A stretch of 64,000 nucleotides of DNA from UBA3537 sp045561735 (lineage in GTDB: Bacteria; Bacteroidota; Bacteroidia; Flavobacteriales; Flavobacteriaceae): positions 1-64,000 of the forward strand of contig JBJKXC010000026.1 in the NCBI GenBank assembly GCA_045561735.1, written 5' to 3'. This document shows positions 25,248 to 33,996 of the stretch, one piece after another. The notes under the pieces are model-generated. The model saw only the letters and a list, made by a program, of their open reading frames with translations, did no database searches and was not told the origin of the DNA. The stretch's first letter is position 1. Each line of letters begins with the position of its first letter. The translations under genes were made by a program, and so were the position numbers.

Positions 25248-27209
25248 ATGCTATACAAATATACTGTCATTTTTCTGCTTGTTTTTTCTTCGACTTCTAT
25301 TTTTGGGCAGAGGAAACTCCCGGCTGATAAAGTTTTGAGAGAGAATCCCTCAAGAGATATAGGCAGAAATAGTTCTAACGAAACTAGTCGAGATTCAAAA
25401 GATTTTTCGAAAAACCCCAAAGGTAAAATTGAGGATTACAAAATCATTTCGCGAAAGCTTGACACTGTACACTTAGACACGACACTTACTATAAAAAAAG
25501 AATATAAATTCAATTACCTTAGGCGTGACTATTTCGAATTACTCCCATTTAATAATATGGGCCAAAGTTTTAATTCTTTAAGTCAAAACTTTTACAGGCG
25601 TAGCATGCAACCTGGTTTCGGAGCCAGGGCCAAGCATTTTAATTATATGGATGTCGATGCCATTCATTATTACCGTGTGCCTACACCATTGACAGAACTT
25701 ATGTATAAATCTAACTTTGAACAAGGCCAGCTGTTAGACGCTTTTTTTACTGTAAATACTTCAGAACAATTTAATTTTTCCATCGCCTACAAGGGGATGC
25801 GCTCACTTGGTAAATACCAACACATTCTTTCAAGCACAGGGAATTTTAGATTTACTTCTAGTTACCATACTAAGAACAAGCGTTACCACTTGCGCGCTCA
25901 CCTCGTTTCGCAAGACCTTTTAAATCAAGAAAATGGCGGGATTGCTGATGATCAATTAGTAGAGTTCGAAAATGGAAATTCTGAATTTATAGACCGATCC
26001 TTATTTGATCCTCAATTTGAGGATGCGGAAAACAATCTTGAGGGCCGTCGCTTTTATCTTGACCATACCTACCAACTTAAGCCAAAGGATTCCTTGGGGA
26101 ATAACGGCTTAAATCTTGGGCACGTTCTACACATGGAAGATAAATTTTACCATTACAATCAGGCTCAAAATTCAGCTGCATTTGGAGATGCTTTTGTGAT
26201 CTCTAATTTGTCAGATAAAAATACATTTGATCATTTTTATAGCGAAGTCAATGCCGAGTATAACAATAATATCCTTGGAATTTTCAAGGCAAAATTAGGT
26301 TACAATCAATACAATTATGGCTATAACTCCTTGGTCATACTGGATGGGCAGACCATAGCTAATCGCCTTAACGAGAGCGTAATATCTTTTGAGGGTGGTT
26401 ATAAAAATCAAATTGGTGGGGTGTCTCTTAAAGCCGATTTAGGTGTGAATTTAACAGGGGATTTAGAAGGTAATTTTTTGGATATTCAAACTAATTACAA
26501 AATAAATGAAGATCTCAGCGCCGTAGCAGTACTCAATTCAAATTCATCTGTAGCTAATTACAATTACCGTCTTTATCAAAGCGACTATTTGAGCTACAAT
26601 TGGCAGAACAGTTTTAAAAATCAACAATCTCAGCAGTTGGCTTTTGATTTGCGTTCTAAAAAGTACGGAGATTTCTCAGTGGATTATACAACAGTCAATA
26701 ACTACCTTTATTTTGAAGACAAGGGGCTTGGAGTGAAGCCCCATCAATATGATGGTACTGTCAATTATGTACGTGCGAAGTATGAGAAAGAATTTAAATT
26801 CAGAAATTTTGGTTTGTATAATACCGTCATGTATCAGGATGTTTTGGAGGGGGGTCAAGTCCTTAATATGCCCCAAATTAACACAAGGCATACTTTTTAT
26901 TATGCCGATAATTTATTTAAAAATGCATTGTATTTACAAACCGGCTTCAACGTTAGTTATTTCTCCAAATACAATATGAATGCATATGATCCAGTATTAG
27001 CGGAATTTTATGTGCAAAACAACGCCTCTTTTGGAGATTTTCCTAGAATCGACTTCTTTGTAAATGCTAAAATTCAGCAAACGCGAATATTTATAAAAGC
27101 CGAACACTTTAATTCGTCTATGACTGGATACAATTTCTATTCGGCGCCCAATTATCCATACCGAGATTTTATTGTTAGATTCGGTATCGTTTGGAATTTC
27201 TTTTTATAA
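25248..27209 (+). CDS. Putative outer membrane porin
   Basis: A 653-residue protein with a signal peptide (about residues 1-20, ending SIFGQ) and a long stretch of alternating hydrophobic and polar residues rich in Y, N and F, ending with a beta-strand and terminal phenylalanine (VRFGIVWNFFL), a mark of beta-barrel outer membrane proteins. It fits the putative-porin family of Bacteroidota that commonly follows rnhB. The cargo is unknown. It converges on the glycosyltransferase gene with only two bases between them and no terminator in view. Confidence 0.8.
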   Translation: MLYKYTVIFLLVFSSTSIFGQRKLPADKVLRENPSRDIGRNSSNETSRDSKDFSKNPKGKIEDYKIISRKLDTVHLDTTLTIKKEYKFNYLRRDYFELLPFNNMGQSFNSLSQNFYRRSMQPGFGARAKHFNYMDVDAIHYYRVPTPLTELMYKSNFEQGQLLDAFFTVNTSEQFNFSIAYKGMRSLGKYQHILSSTGNFRFTSSYHTKNKRYHLRAHLVSQDLLNQENGGIADDQLVEFENGNSEFIDRSLFDPQFEDAENNLEGRRFYLDHTYQLKPKDSLGNNGLNLGHVLHMEDKFYHYNQAQNSAAFGDAFVISNLSDKNTFDHFYSEVNAEYNNNILGIFKAKLGYNQYNYGYNSLVILDGQTIANRLNESVISFEGGYKNQIGGVSLKADLGVNLTGDLEGNFLDIQTNYKINEDLSAVAVLNSNSSVANYNYRLYQSDYLSYNWQNSFKNQQSQQLAFDLRSKKYGDFSVDYTTVNNYLYFEDKGLGVKPHQYDGTVNYVRAKYEKEFKFRNFGLYNTVMYQDVLEGGQVLNMPQINTRHTFYYADNLFKNALYLQTGFNVSYFSKYNMNAYDPVLAEFYVQNNASFGDFPRIDFFVNAKIQQTRIFIKAEHFNSSMTGYNFYSAPNYPYRDFIVRFGIVWNFFL

Positions 27210-27211
27210 GT

Positions 27212-27985
27212 TCATTTTTGTGTCCGAATAGCTTTAATTATGTAAGAACTTTTATGTGTTTTAGTCCTATGTTGCTCTTTCCCGTTAATTTTAATACGTT
27301 GTAAATAAATCAATGAAATAAGGTCATAGATGACTTTAAATATGCGCTCAAGACCATATTTAGAAACACCAAATTTACGCGCATTATGTCTTATTGGAAC
27401 TTGTGTTATTCGAGCTCCATTAAAATGTGATAACAGCGTCATATAGCGGTGTATTTCGCCATATAAATTTAATTCTTTGGCGGTTTTTTTGGTAAATACT
27501 TTTAGTGCACATCCGTGGTCATTGATGTCTATATTTGTTGCCAAACGAATGATAAGATTTGCTACTTTGGAAGGTATCTTTTTAAAGAACGAATCTTTTC
27601 GGTTGGTACGTATTCCAGAAACCAAATCCCATTTTTCATTTTTAGCTTTCTCAAGCATCCATGGAATATCCTTAGGATCGTTTTGTAAATCCCCATCCAT
27701 TGTAACAATATAATCCCCTTTTGATATGTCTATTCCCGCAGATAAGGCCAGACTTTGGCCATAATTTTTTTGTAATTCAATAACAATTATGTTCGGATGC
27801 TTTAATTTTTTTAGTTGTATCCCAGTGCGATCTGTGGAGCCGTCATTGACCAATAGCAACTCATATTTGAATCCCTTTAGAGCTTTGTGAATCGCTTCGT
27901 TCAAAATACGTACATTGTCTGCCTCATTGTAAAGCGGAACAATAATGGATATGAACCCAAAATGAGTTGAAGGATATTTTATCAA
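27212..27985 (-). CDS. Family 2 glycosyltransferase (DPM1/ArnC-like)
   Basis: A 257-residue GT2 enzyme: SIIVPLYNEADNV at the start of the GT-A fold, LLVNDGSTD, then the acidic metal motif MDGDLQNDP and a late QVPIRHNARKFGVSKY. This set fits polyprenyl-phosphate sugar transferases. Unlike ArnC or GtrB it has no C-terminal pair of membrane helices, only a short hydrophobic patch (VIYDLISLIYL). The frame begins with TTG at 27985; no nearby ATG exists. Likely role: building a lipid-linked sugar for envelope glycans. Confidence 0.88.
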   Translation of the reverse strand: MIKYPSTHFGFISIIVPLYNEADNVRILNEAIHKALKGFKYELLLVNDGSTDRTGIQLKKLKHPNIIVIELQKNYGQSLALSAGIDISKGDYIVTMDGDLQNDPKDIPWMLEKAKNEKWDLVSGIRTNRKDSFFKKIPSKVANLIIRLATNIDINDHGCALKVFTKKTAKELNLYGEIHRYMTLLSHFNGARITQVPIRHNARKFGVSKYGLERIFKVIYDLISLIYLQRIKINGKEQHRTKTHKSSYIIKAIRTQK

Positions 27986-28141
27986 AAAGTAAAGATTTAA
28001 TTAGTTACTCAAAAGTAAACCAATTTTCTAACAGAATCAATCTTTAGAATAGCTCTGGAAATCACTATTTTCGTAATAAATTTTTTCAGATATAATCCAA
28101 AATTACAAACACCATAAAGTAATAATTTTAAATTCATCAAT

Positions 28142-29215
28142 GTGATAAGTAAAATTTACAGAGTTGTTGGAGTCATGTCTGGTACTTCTTTAGATGGATT
28201 GGATTTATGCTGGGTAGAATTTTCAAAACAAGGGGACTGGAGTTTTGATATTTTAGCCGCCGAAACCCATCTATACGCGCCTTCTTTCAAATCGCGTTTA
28301 AAATCTGCCATGACAATGAGTTCTAAAGCTTTGATGAAATTAGATTACGATTATACAATGCATTTAGCGAATTATTTAAAATTATTTATTAGAAAGCATA
28401 AAATAAAAAATTTAGATGCTGTATGTAGTCATGGTCACACCATATATCACCAACCGGATGAGGGCATTACCCTGCAAATTGGAAATTTACCAATACTTGC
28501 CGATGCTATTAAACAAACTGTTGTTTGTGATTTTAGAGTCCAGGATGTAGCTATGGGAGGCCAAGGCGCACCATTGGTGCCTATAGGTGATTTACTTCTA
28601 TTTTCTCAATACGATTTTTGCTTAAACCTTGGTGGCTTTGCCAACATTTCATTTCAAAAAAACTCACAGTGTTTTGCATTTGATATTTGCCCTGCCAATA
28701 TTACGCTGAATCACTATTCACAATTGCTGGGCTATTCATTTGATAAAAATGGAGAATTTGCTAAAAAAGGGACCTTACACTTACCACTTTTGCAAGCTAT
28801 GAATAATCTCGAATTTTATAGAAAAGCCCCCCCAAAATCACTGGGATTGGAATGGGTTCAAAATGAGATTTACCCACTTGTGGATGCTTATGAACTATCT
28901 ACTCATTCAATTTTAAGAACGATGGTTGAACACAGTGCAATTCAAATTGCAAACATTCTAAAAAAACAAGACTTAAAAAGTGGCCTTTACACGGGAGGCG
29001 GTGTTCTCAATTCTTTTTTAATAAAGCGTATTTCTGAGCTATACGAACATGAAATTTCAGACGTAAACTTGGATTTGATCAATTATAAAGAGGCCCTTAT
29101 TTTTGGATTTTTAGGAGTCTTAAAATTGCGGGGAGAGGTGAACTGTTTACATACTGTTACTGGAGCTAAAAAAGATCACAGTAGCGGTAAAATTTATTTC
29201 TATTCTTCCAACTAA
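28142..29215 (+). CDS. anmK: Anhydro-N-acetylmuramic acid kinase
   Basis: Phosphorylates and opens 1,6-anhydro-MurNAc during recycling of cell wall. The 357-residue protein carries VMSGTSLDGLDL, the HGHTIYHQP block, FRVQDVAMGGQGAPLVP and LNLGGFANIS, all diagnostic of AnmK. It starts with GTG at 28142 (an ATG two bases upstream is out of frame and meets a stop at once). nhaD follows on the same strand but has its own -7 box. Confidence 0.95.
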   Translation: MISKIYRVVGVMSGTSLDGLDLCWVEFSKQGDWSFDILAAETHLYAPSFKSRLKSAMTMSSKALMKLDYDYTMHLANYLKLFIRKHKIKNLDAVCSHGHTIYHQPDEGITLQIGNLPILADAIKQTVVCDFRVQDVAMGGQGAPLVPIGDLLLFSQYDFCLNLGGFANISFQKNSQCFAFDICPANITLNHYSQLLGYSFDKNGEFAKKGTLHLPLLQAMNNLEFYRKAPPKSLGLEWVQNEIYPLVDAYELSTHSILRTMVEHSAIQIANILKKQDLKSGLYTGGGVLNSFLIKRISELYEHEISDVNLDLINYKEALIFGFLGVLKLRGEVNCLHTVTGAKKDHSSGKIYFYSSN

Positions 29216-29232
29216 AAAGTATAAATCTTTTA

Positions 29233-29240
29233 TATATTTG
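29233..29240 (+). promoter_or_regulatory. -7 box (TATATTTG) of nhaD
   Basis: Perfect TAnnTTTG 54 bases before the nhaD start, with no clear TTG at the -33 distance. Confidence 0.45.
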
Positions 29241-29294
29241 TTTGAGTCAAAAATAACGGAACTTATTTAAATTCTTCTTATTCATCTACATTCC

Positions 29295-30671
29295 ATGGAA
29301 ACAATAATAATTACGGTCTTTATTGCTGGATATTTAGCCATAACTTTAGAGCACAGTTTAAAAATTGACAAACTTATTCCTGCCCTTATTATGATGGCTG
29401 TCAGCTGGGCCTTCATTTCTTTTGGTATTGATGATTTTAATTCTTGGTTTGATTCTTCAAAGCATGCCTTGGTGTCAAATTTTGAGGGTCTTAGACATGA
29501 TGGCAAAATGCATCTGATGGAAGAAACACTTTTACACCACCTTGGTAAGACTGCTGAAATTTTAGTTTTTCTTTTAGGCGCCATGACCATTGTTGAAATC
29601 ATTGCTTATTTCAATGGATTTTCTACCATTAAAAATTTTATAAGAACCAAGAACAAGACCAAACTTTTGTGGATTTTTTGCTGGTTGGCATTTCTTTTGT
29701 CTGCTATAATTGACAATTTAACGGCAACTATTGTATTGATATCTTTACTCCAGAAATTGGTAAAAGACCGTGAAATTCGTTTGTGGTTTGCGGGGCTGAT
29801 TGTTATTTCAGCCAACGCAGGGGGCGCCTTTTCTCCAATTGGTGATGTTACGACAACTATGCTTTGGATTGCTGATAAAGTAACAACTACCTATCTTTTT
29901 GGTTACTTGCTCTTACCTTCTTTGGCCTGTATGCTTGTTCCAACTTTTTTAGCCTCTAAACTCTCTGTTTTTAAAGGTAACTTGGAAGTGGATGACACAG
30001 AGGAAGATTCCCCAGGGCGCTTTAGTGGAACTATGCTATACTTAGGATTATCAGCTATAGTTTTTGTCCCTATATTTAAAATGGTAACGCATCTACCCCC
30101 ATATGTTGGGATGATGCTTTCTCTAGGACTTGTAGCAATTTTTGCTGAAATTTACACTTCGTCTAAATTTAGTCTAGAAGGACTAAGTAAAGAAGGACAC
30201 TCTAGTCCCGTTCATTATTCCTTAACCAAGATAGAATTGCCCAGTATTTTATTTTTCCTAGGGATTTTGATGGCCGTTGCAGCTTTGGAGTCCCTCGGTA
30301 TTCTATTTGGATTTGCCGATTGGCTAAAAGTCGCTACTCCCCGTATTGGCACAGAAGTTGCCAGTGCCGCTGTTTCGGATTTGGTCGTACTTCTTTTGGG
30401 TGTTGGCTCTGCAGTTATTGACAACGTACCATTAGTTGCCGCATCTTTAGGGATGTTTTCTGAATCTACAGACGATATACTATGGCATTTTATTGCCTAT
30501 TCTGCTGGGACGGGAGGTAGTATGCTTATCATTGGATCTGCTGCAGGAGTCGTAGCCATGGGAATGGAAAGAATAAACTTCTTCTGGTATTTAAAAAAAA
30601 TCAGTTGGTTAGCATTTATGGGCTTTATTTGTGGTGCATTGGTCTTTCTCTTTACAAGAACCTTGTTTTAG
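29295..30671 (+). CDS. nhaD: Na+/H+ antiporter NhaD
   Basis: A 458-residue inner membrane antiporter with about 11 hydrophobic segments and conserved NhaD/ArsB-superfamily motifs: IDNLTATIVL, SANAGGAFSPIGDVTTTMLW and IDNVPLVAASLGMF, in which the buried Asp and Asn residues carry ion transport. It exports sodium in exchange for protons, as expected in a marine organism. Length is normal. folC follows 29 bases downstream. Confidence 0.94.
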   Translation: METIIITVFIAGYLAITLEHSLKIDKLIPALIMMAVSWAFISFGIDDFNSWFDSSKHALVSNFEGLRHDGKMHLMEETLLHHLGKTAEILVFLLGAMTIVEIIAYFNGFSTIKNFIRTKNKTKLLWIFCWLAFLLSAIIDNLTATIVLISLLQKLVKDREIRLWFAGLIVISANAGGAFSPIGDVTTTMLWIADKVTTTYLFGYLLLPSLACMLVPTFLASKLSVFKGNLEVDDTEEDSPGRFSGTMLYLGLSAIVFVPIFKMVTHLPPYVGMMLSLGLVAIFAEIYTSSKFSLEGLSKEGHSSPVHYSLTKIELPSILFFLGILMAVAALESLGILFGFADWLKVATPRIGTEVASAAVSDLVVLLLGVGSAVIDNVPLVAASLGMFSESTDDILWHFIAYSAGTGGSMLIIGSAAGVVAMGMERINFFWYLKKISWLAFMGFICGALVFLFTRTLF

Positions 30672-30700
30672 AATCTTTTTGACGCTTACTAAATGTCCCG

Positions 30701-31918
30701 ATGAACTATAAAGCAACAACAACTTGGATGTTTTCTAGGTTGCCAATGTACCAAAAGCAGGGGGCGGCAGCTTATAAGGCAGATCTTTCCAGGACAGAGT
30801 TATTGGCATACCATTTAGGCCACCCTGAAAATAGGTTTAAATCCATACACATTGGGGGTACAAATGGTAAAGGCTCTACAGCCCACATGCTTGCTGCTGT
30901 ACTTCAGTCAGCTGGCTATAAAGTTGGGTTATATACTTCTCCGCATTTAAAAGATTTTAGAGAACGTATTCGAATTGATGGGACGAAAATTCCAGAGGCA
31001 TTTGTTATCAAATTTATACAAGAAAACAAGTATTTTTTGGAAAAACACGAACTCTCATTTTTTGAAATGACAGTGGGTCTCGCTTTTGACTATTTTGCAA
31101 AATCAAAAGTTGATATTGGTATTGTCGAAGTTGGTTTAGGTGGTCGGTTGGATTCTACAAACATTATCAACCCTGAGCTGTCCGTTATTACCAATATTGG
31201 TTATGATCACACTCAGTTTTTAGGAGAAACACTTCAAAAAATAGCTACCGAGAAAGCAGGAATTATCAAATCAAATAGGGCAGTAGTTATTGGAGAATCA
31301 CAAAGCGAACTTATAGATATTTTTATTAATAAGTCCAGGTCATTAAATTCTGATATTTATTTTGCTGATAAAGAAATAAATCAGTCTTTGTCGTGCAGCT
31401 TGTTAGGAGATTACCAGAAAAAAAATATCAAAACTGTTCTACAATCTTTGGTGGTTTTAAAAGCAAAAGGATTTACCGTTTTAGATATCCATATAAAAAA
31501 AGGCCTTGAAAACGTACAAAAGCTTACTGGTCTTAGAGGGCGTTGGGAATTCTTATCAGAAAATCCAAAAACCATTTGTGATACCGCCCATAATAGAGAA
31601 GCTCTGACTTTAGTTTTTAACCAATTGAATAAAGAATCTTTTGCATCATTACACATTGTAATTGGGATAGTGAATGATAAAAATCTAGACAAATTATTGG
31701 ATGTATTTCCAAAACAAGCAAAATATTACTTTTGTAGACCTAATATCCCAAGAGGTATGGACGCTGAATTATTGGCTAAAAAATTTTATGATGTAGGTTT
31801 AAAAGGAAAGACCTATGATTCTGTGAAAATCGCTTTTCAAGCTGCTAAAAAACATGCTTTAAATGACGATCTCATTTTTATTGGTGGGAGTACATTTGTA
31901 GTGGCTGAAGTCCTTTAA
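30701..31918 (+). CDS. folC: Bifunctional folylpolyglutamate / dihydrofolate synthase
   Basis: Adds glutamate to folates. The 405-residue protein has the Mur-ligase type ATP loop GGTNGKGST (residues 52-60), the omega-loop region YTSPHLKDFRERIR, EVGLGGRLDSTN and GYDHTQFLG. The C-terminal domain includes ICDTAHN. Expected length. A tRNA-Val gene with its own promoter follows 61 bases after the stop. Confidence 0.95.
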   Translation: MNYKATTTWMFSRLPMYQKQGAAAYKADLSRTELLAYHLGHPENRFKSIHIGGTNGKGSTAHMLAAVLQSAGYKVGLYTSPHLKDFRERIRIDGTKIPEAFVIKFIQENKYFLEKHELSFFEMTVGLAFDYFAKSKVDIGIVEVGLGGRLDSTNIINPELSVITNIGYDHTQFLGETLQKIATEKAGIIKSNRAVVIGESQSELIDIFINKSRSLNSDIYFADKEINQSLSCSLLGDYQKKNIKTVLQSLVVLKAKGFTVLDIHIKKGLENVQKLTGLRGRWEFLSENPKTICDTAHNREALTLVFNQLNKESFASLHIVIGIVNDKNLDKLLDVFPKQAKYYFCRPNIPRGMDAELLAKKFYDVGLKGKTYDSVKIAFQAAKKHALNDDLIFIGGSTFVVAEVL

Positions 31919-31934
31919 ATTTTACCATAAATCC

Positions 31935-31965
31935 TTTTGCAAAAAGAAAAACTAATCTATATTTG
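31935..31965 (+). promoter_or_regulatory. Promoter of tRNA-Val(UAC)
   Basis: TTTTG (31935-31939), an 18-base spacer and TATATTTG (31958-31965) form a near-ideal Bacteroidota promoter, ending 14 bases before the tRNA. Confidence 0.7.
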
Positions 31966-31979
31966 CACACCTATTGATA

Positions 31980-32054
31980 GGGCGCGTAGCTCAGTTGGTT
32001 CAGAGCACCTGGTTTACACCCAGGGGGTCAGGGGTTCGAATCCCTTCGCGCCCA
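31980..32054 (+). tRNA. tRNA-Val (UAC)
   Basis: Acceptor GGGCGCG pairs with CGCGCCC, the D arm reads GCTC...GAGC, the anticodon stem-loop CCTGGTTTACACCCAGG carries TAC, and the T arm GGGGTTCGAATCCCT is regular. 75 bases; CCA not encoded. Confidence 0.97.
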
Positions 32055-32060
32055 CAAAAA

Positions 32061-32087
32061 AAACCTCAACTAGTGAGGTTTTTTTGT
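32061..32087 (+). terminator. Terminator after tRNA-Val(UAC)
   Basis: AAACCTCA and TGAGGTTT pair around ACTAG and are followed by a T run. Confidence 0.85.
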
Positions 32088-32105
32088 TTAATGTATTAAG
32101 GAAAA

Positions 32106-33938
32106 TTAATTATCGCGCTTCACATGAATTACACCAGTGATGGTATGTGGATTTCCTTGATAGTCAAAATACGAGCCCCCGAAATCAATATCAATATAAT
32201 CACCAATACTAGTTCCATATGAATTTAGGTTTAAAATTATTTCGTTGTTTGCATTATAGTCAGGATAAATTGGGCATGTTTCAATAAAACTAAAATCGTT
32301 ATTTCCATATCCGTACTGATATTCTCCTTCATTATTTGGATAATTTGGATTCAAATTAACGCTTAACCAGAAGCAGTCATCCCAATTGTTATTATTGTCT
32401 TGTCCGAAATATTGAATTTCTAACCCAAATTGTCCGCCCTCTTGAACGGTAATGTTTGATAAAATATATTCTAAATCACCACCGTCAATACTATACTGAA
32501 TGAATTCATCTATACTATCACAAGCATATAAATTTCCTAGGTCCGTATCTGGACTTGTAAGTGTGTAATTAATCTCTCCAGTGGTTTCTAGGGAATCGTA
32601 ATCGAATCCGGTTATGCTTAGGTTTGAGTTTTCATTACAACTCAAGACATTAATTTCGAAAACTCCATCAGTTACAATGTTGTAAAAACTTGAGCCTCCT
32701 TCAATAACACCTTCTACATACCCATTAACAACCGTACTTCCATCACACTTATTAAAGACTCCAGTAATTGTTTCAAGGTATTCTTCAACCTCAGGGGCAT
32801 CTAGTACAAAATTTAGATTAACGTCTTGACTAAATGGACCAAAAGTTTGAGATGTATTAGGAATTTCCTCATTATTACAAATACCATTGAAGAAATAACT
32901 TAAATTTAAAACTTGATTTGCCGGTATAATTCCACAAACATCTCCAGTTTCATTTGTAAGACCATAGCCTGTGCCATTAAATTCACTTTCAATACTTACA
33001 AGTATATTACTCAAAGGCGTATTATTTGCATCGCTAACGTTGATGCATATATTCACGTATTCTGTAGGAATATCACAATTCCAAAACGAGAAATGACTTA
33101 CTGTACCGATGTAACTATTTCCCTGAAGTGTGGCACTGCCCTCCTCAATCCAATAGCCATTATCTTCATCAAAATACCAAAGTGGGATTTCATTAGGCGC
33201 TCCGCTGAGTGTTTCAGGGTCTAGTGGAACTGAAATTATTGCTTCTGAACCTTCTGATAGATTTAGTTTTTCTCCTGTATCGCTTCTAAGCTCCACCGCT
33301 AACATACCCAAAGTTTCCAGCATCCGAGCCTCATTTTGATAGTTCTGAGCGAGTAGCATCCCTGGCATTTGTTGCGTCATTGTTTCATCAGTAGGATTTA
33401 AAAAATGTAGAGTCACTTGTACATTTCCTGAATAATCACTACCGTCTAAATTGCTATATTCTCCAAAGAGTTCAACTGCTGCTCCATTGCTTAAACTTAC
33501 TGTTTCATTAATCCCTGAGAGGACCGTATGAGACACAGTTTGTGGTAAGAGCATGATTTTAACATGATTGACACCTAAGCTTGGGACCACTGATCTTGAG
33601 CCATGAATGAAGCCTACCTTTTCAGCTTTTACATAAGCAAATTTTTCAAAAACTTGAGCATTTCGAATGATAAAGATACCATTGTTGTCAGTATTTGTTG
33701 AGGAATTACCAATCATAATTAATGCTCCACTAACAGGGTTATTTTGAAGATCTACAACTTGACCCATAAAATTATGGTTGGCTGTTTGACCAAAGTTTTC
33801 TATAAAGTTAGTAGGGGGATTAGATGAGTTGTTGTCTCCAATATTTCCAGTTGGGTCTTCATTGCAATTGGACAGAGAAAAAATGAAAAGTAATAAAATT
33901 AAAAACTTCGAAATAGTTGTTTTGTATGTAGAGATCAT
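32106..33938 (-). CDS. Surface lipoprotein with a carboxypeptidase-regulatory-like domain
   Basis: A 610-residue lipoprotein (lipobox LSNC, Cys25; the acidic NEDP right after the Cys resembles a surface-export signal in Bacteroidota). Residues about 55-135 form a carboxypeptidase-regulatory-like beta sandwich (MGQVVDLQNNPVSGALIMIG). The middle has a predicted ZU5/DUF-like stretch (LDPETLSGAPNEIPLWYFDEDNGYW) and later Ig-like segments. The protein is acidic and rich in N, G and Y. No enzyme motif is visible; an adhesin or surface-coat role is only a guess. Single-gene unit facing tRNA-Val. Confidence 0.75.
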   Translation of the reverse strand: MISTYKTTISKFLILLLFIFSLSNCNEDPTGNIGDNNSSNPPTNFIENFGQTANHNFMGQVVDLQNNPVSGALIMIGNSSTNTDNNGIFIIRNAQVFEKFAYVKAEKVGFIHGSRSVVPSLGVNHVKIMLLPQTVSHTVLSGINETVSLSNGAAVELFGEYSNLDGSDYSGNVQVTLHFLNPTDETMTQQMPGMLLAQNYQNEARMLETLGMLAVELRSDTGEKLNLSEGSEAIISVPLDPETLSGAPNEIPLWYFDEDNGYWIEEGSATLQGNSYIGTVSHFSFWNCDIPTEYVNICINVSDANNTPLSNILVSIESEFNGTGYGLTNETGDVCGIIPANQVLNLSYFFNGICNNEEIPNTSQTFGPFSQDVNLNFVLDAPEVEEYLETITGVFNKCDGSTVVNGYVEGVIEGGSSFYNIVTDGVFEINVLSCNENSNLSITGFDYDSLETTGEINYTLTSPDTDLGNLYACDSIDEFIQYSIDGGDLEYILSNITVQEGGQFGLEIQYFGQDNNNNWDDCFWLSVNLNPNYPNNEGEYQYGYGNNDFSFIETCPIYPDYNANNEIILNLNSYGTSIGDYIDIDFGGSYFDYQGNPHTITGVIHVKRDN

Positions 33939-33996
33939 ATTGTTAAATAATTAATTATAAATTATAACAATATATGATTTTTTAACTACAAAAGAC

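Noticed and set aside
31937..32140. A 67-codon frame running through tRNA-Val(UAC)
   Set aside because: It is read through the tRNA gene and its terminator; the tRNA explains the sequence.
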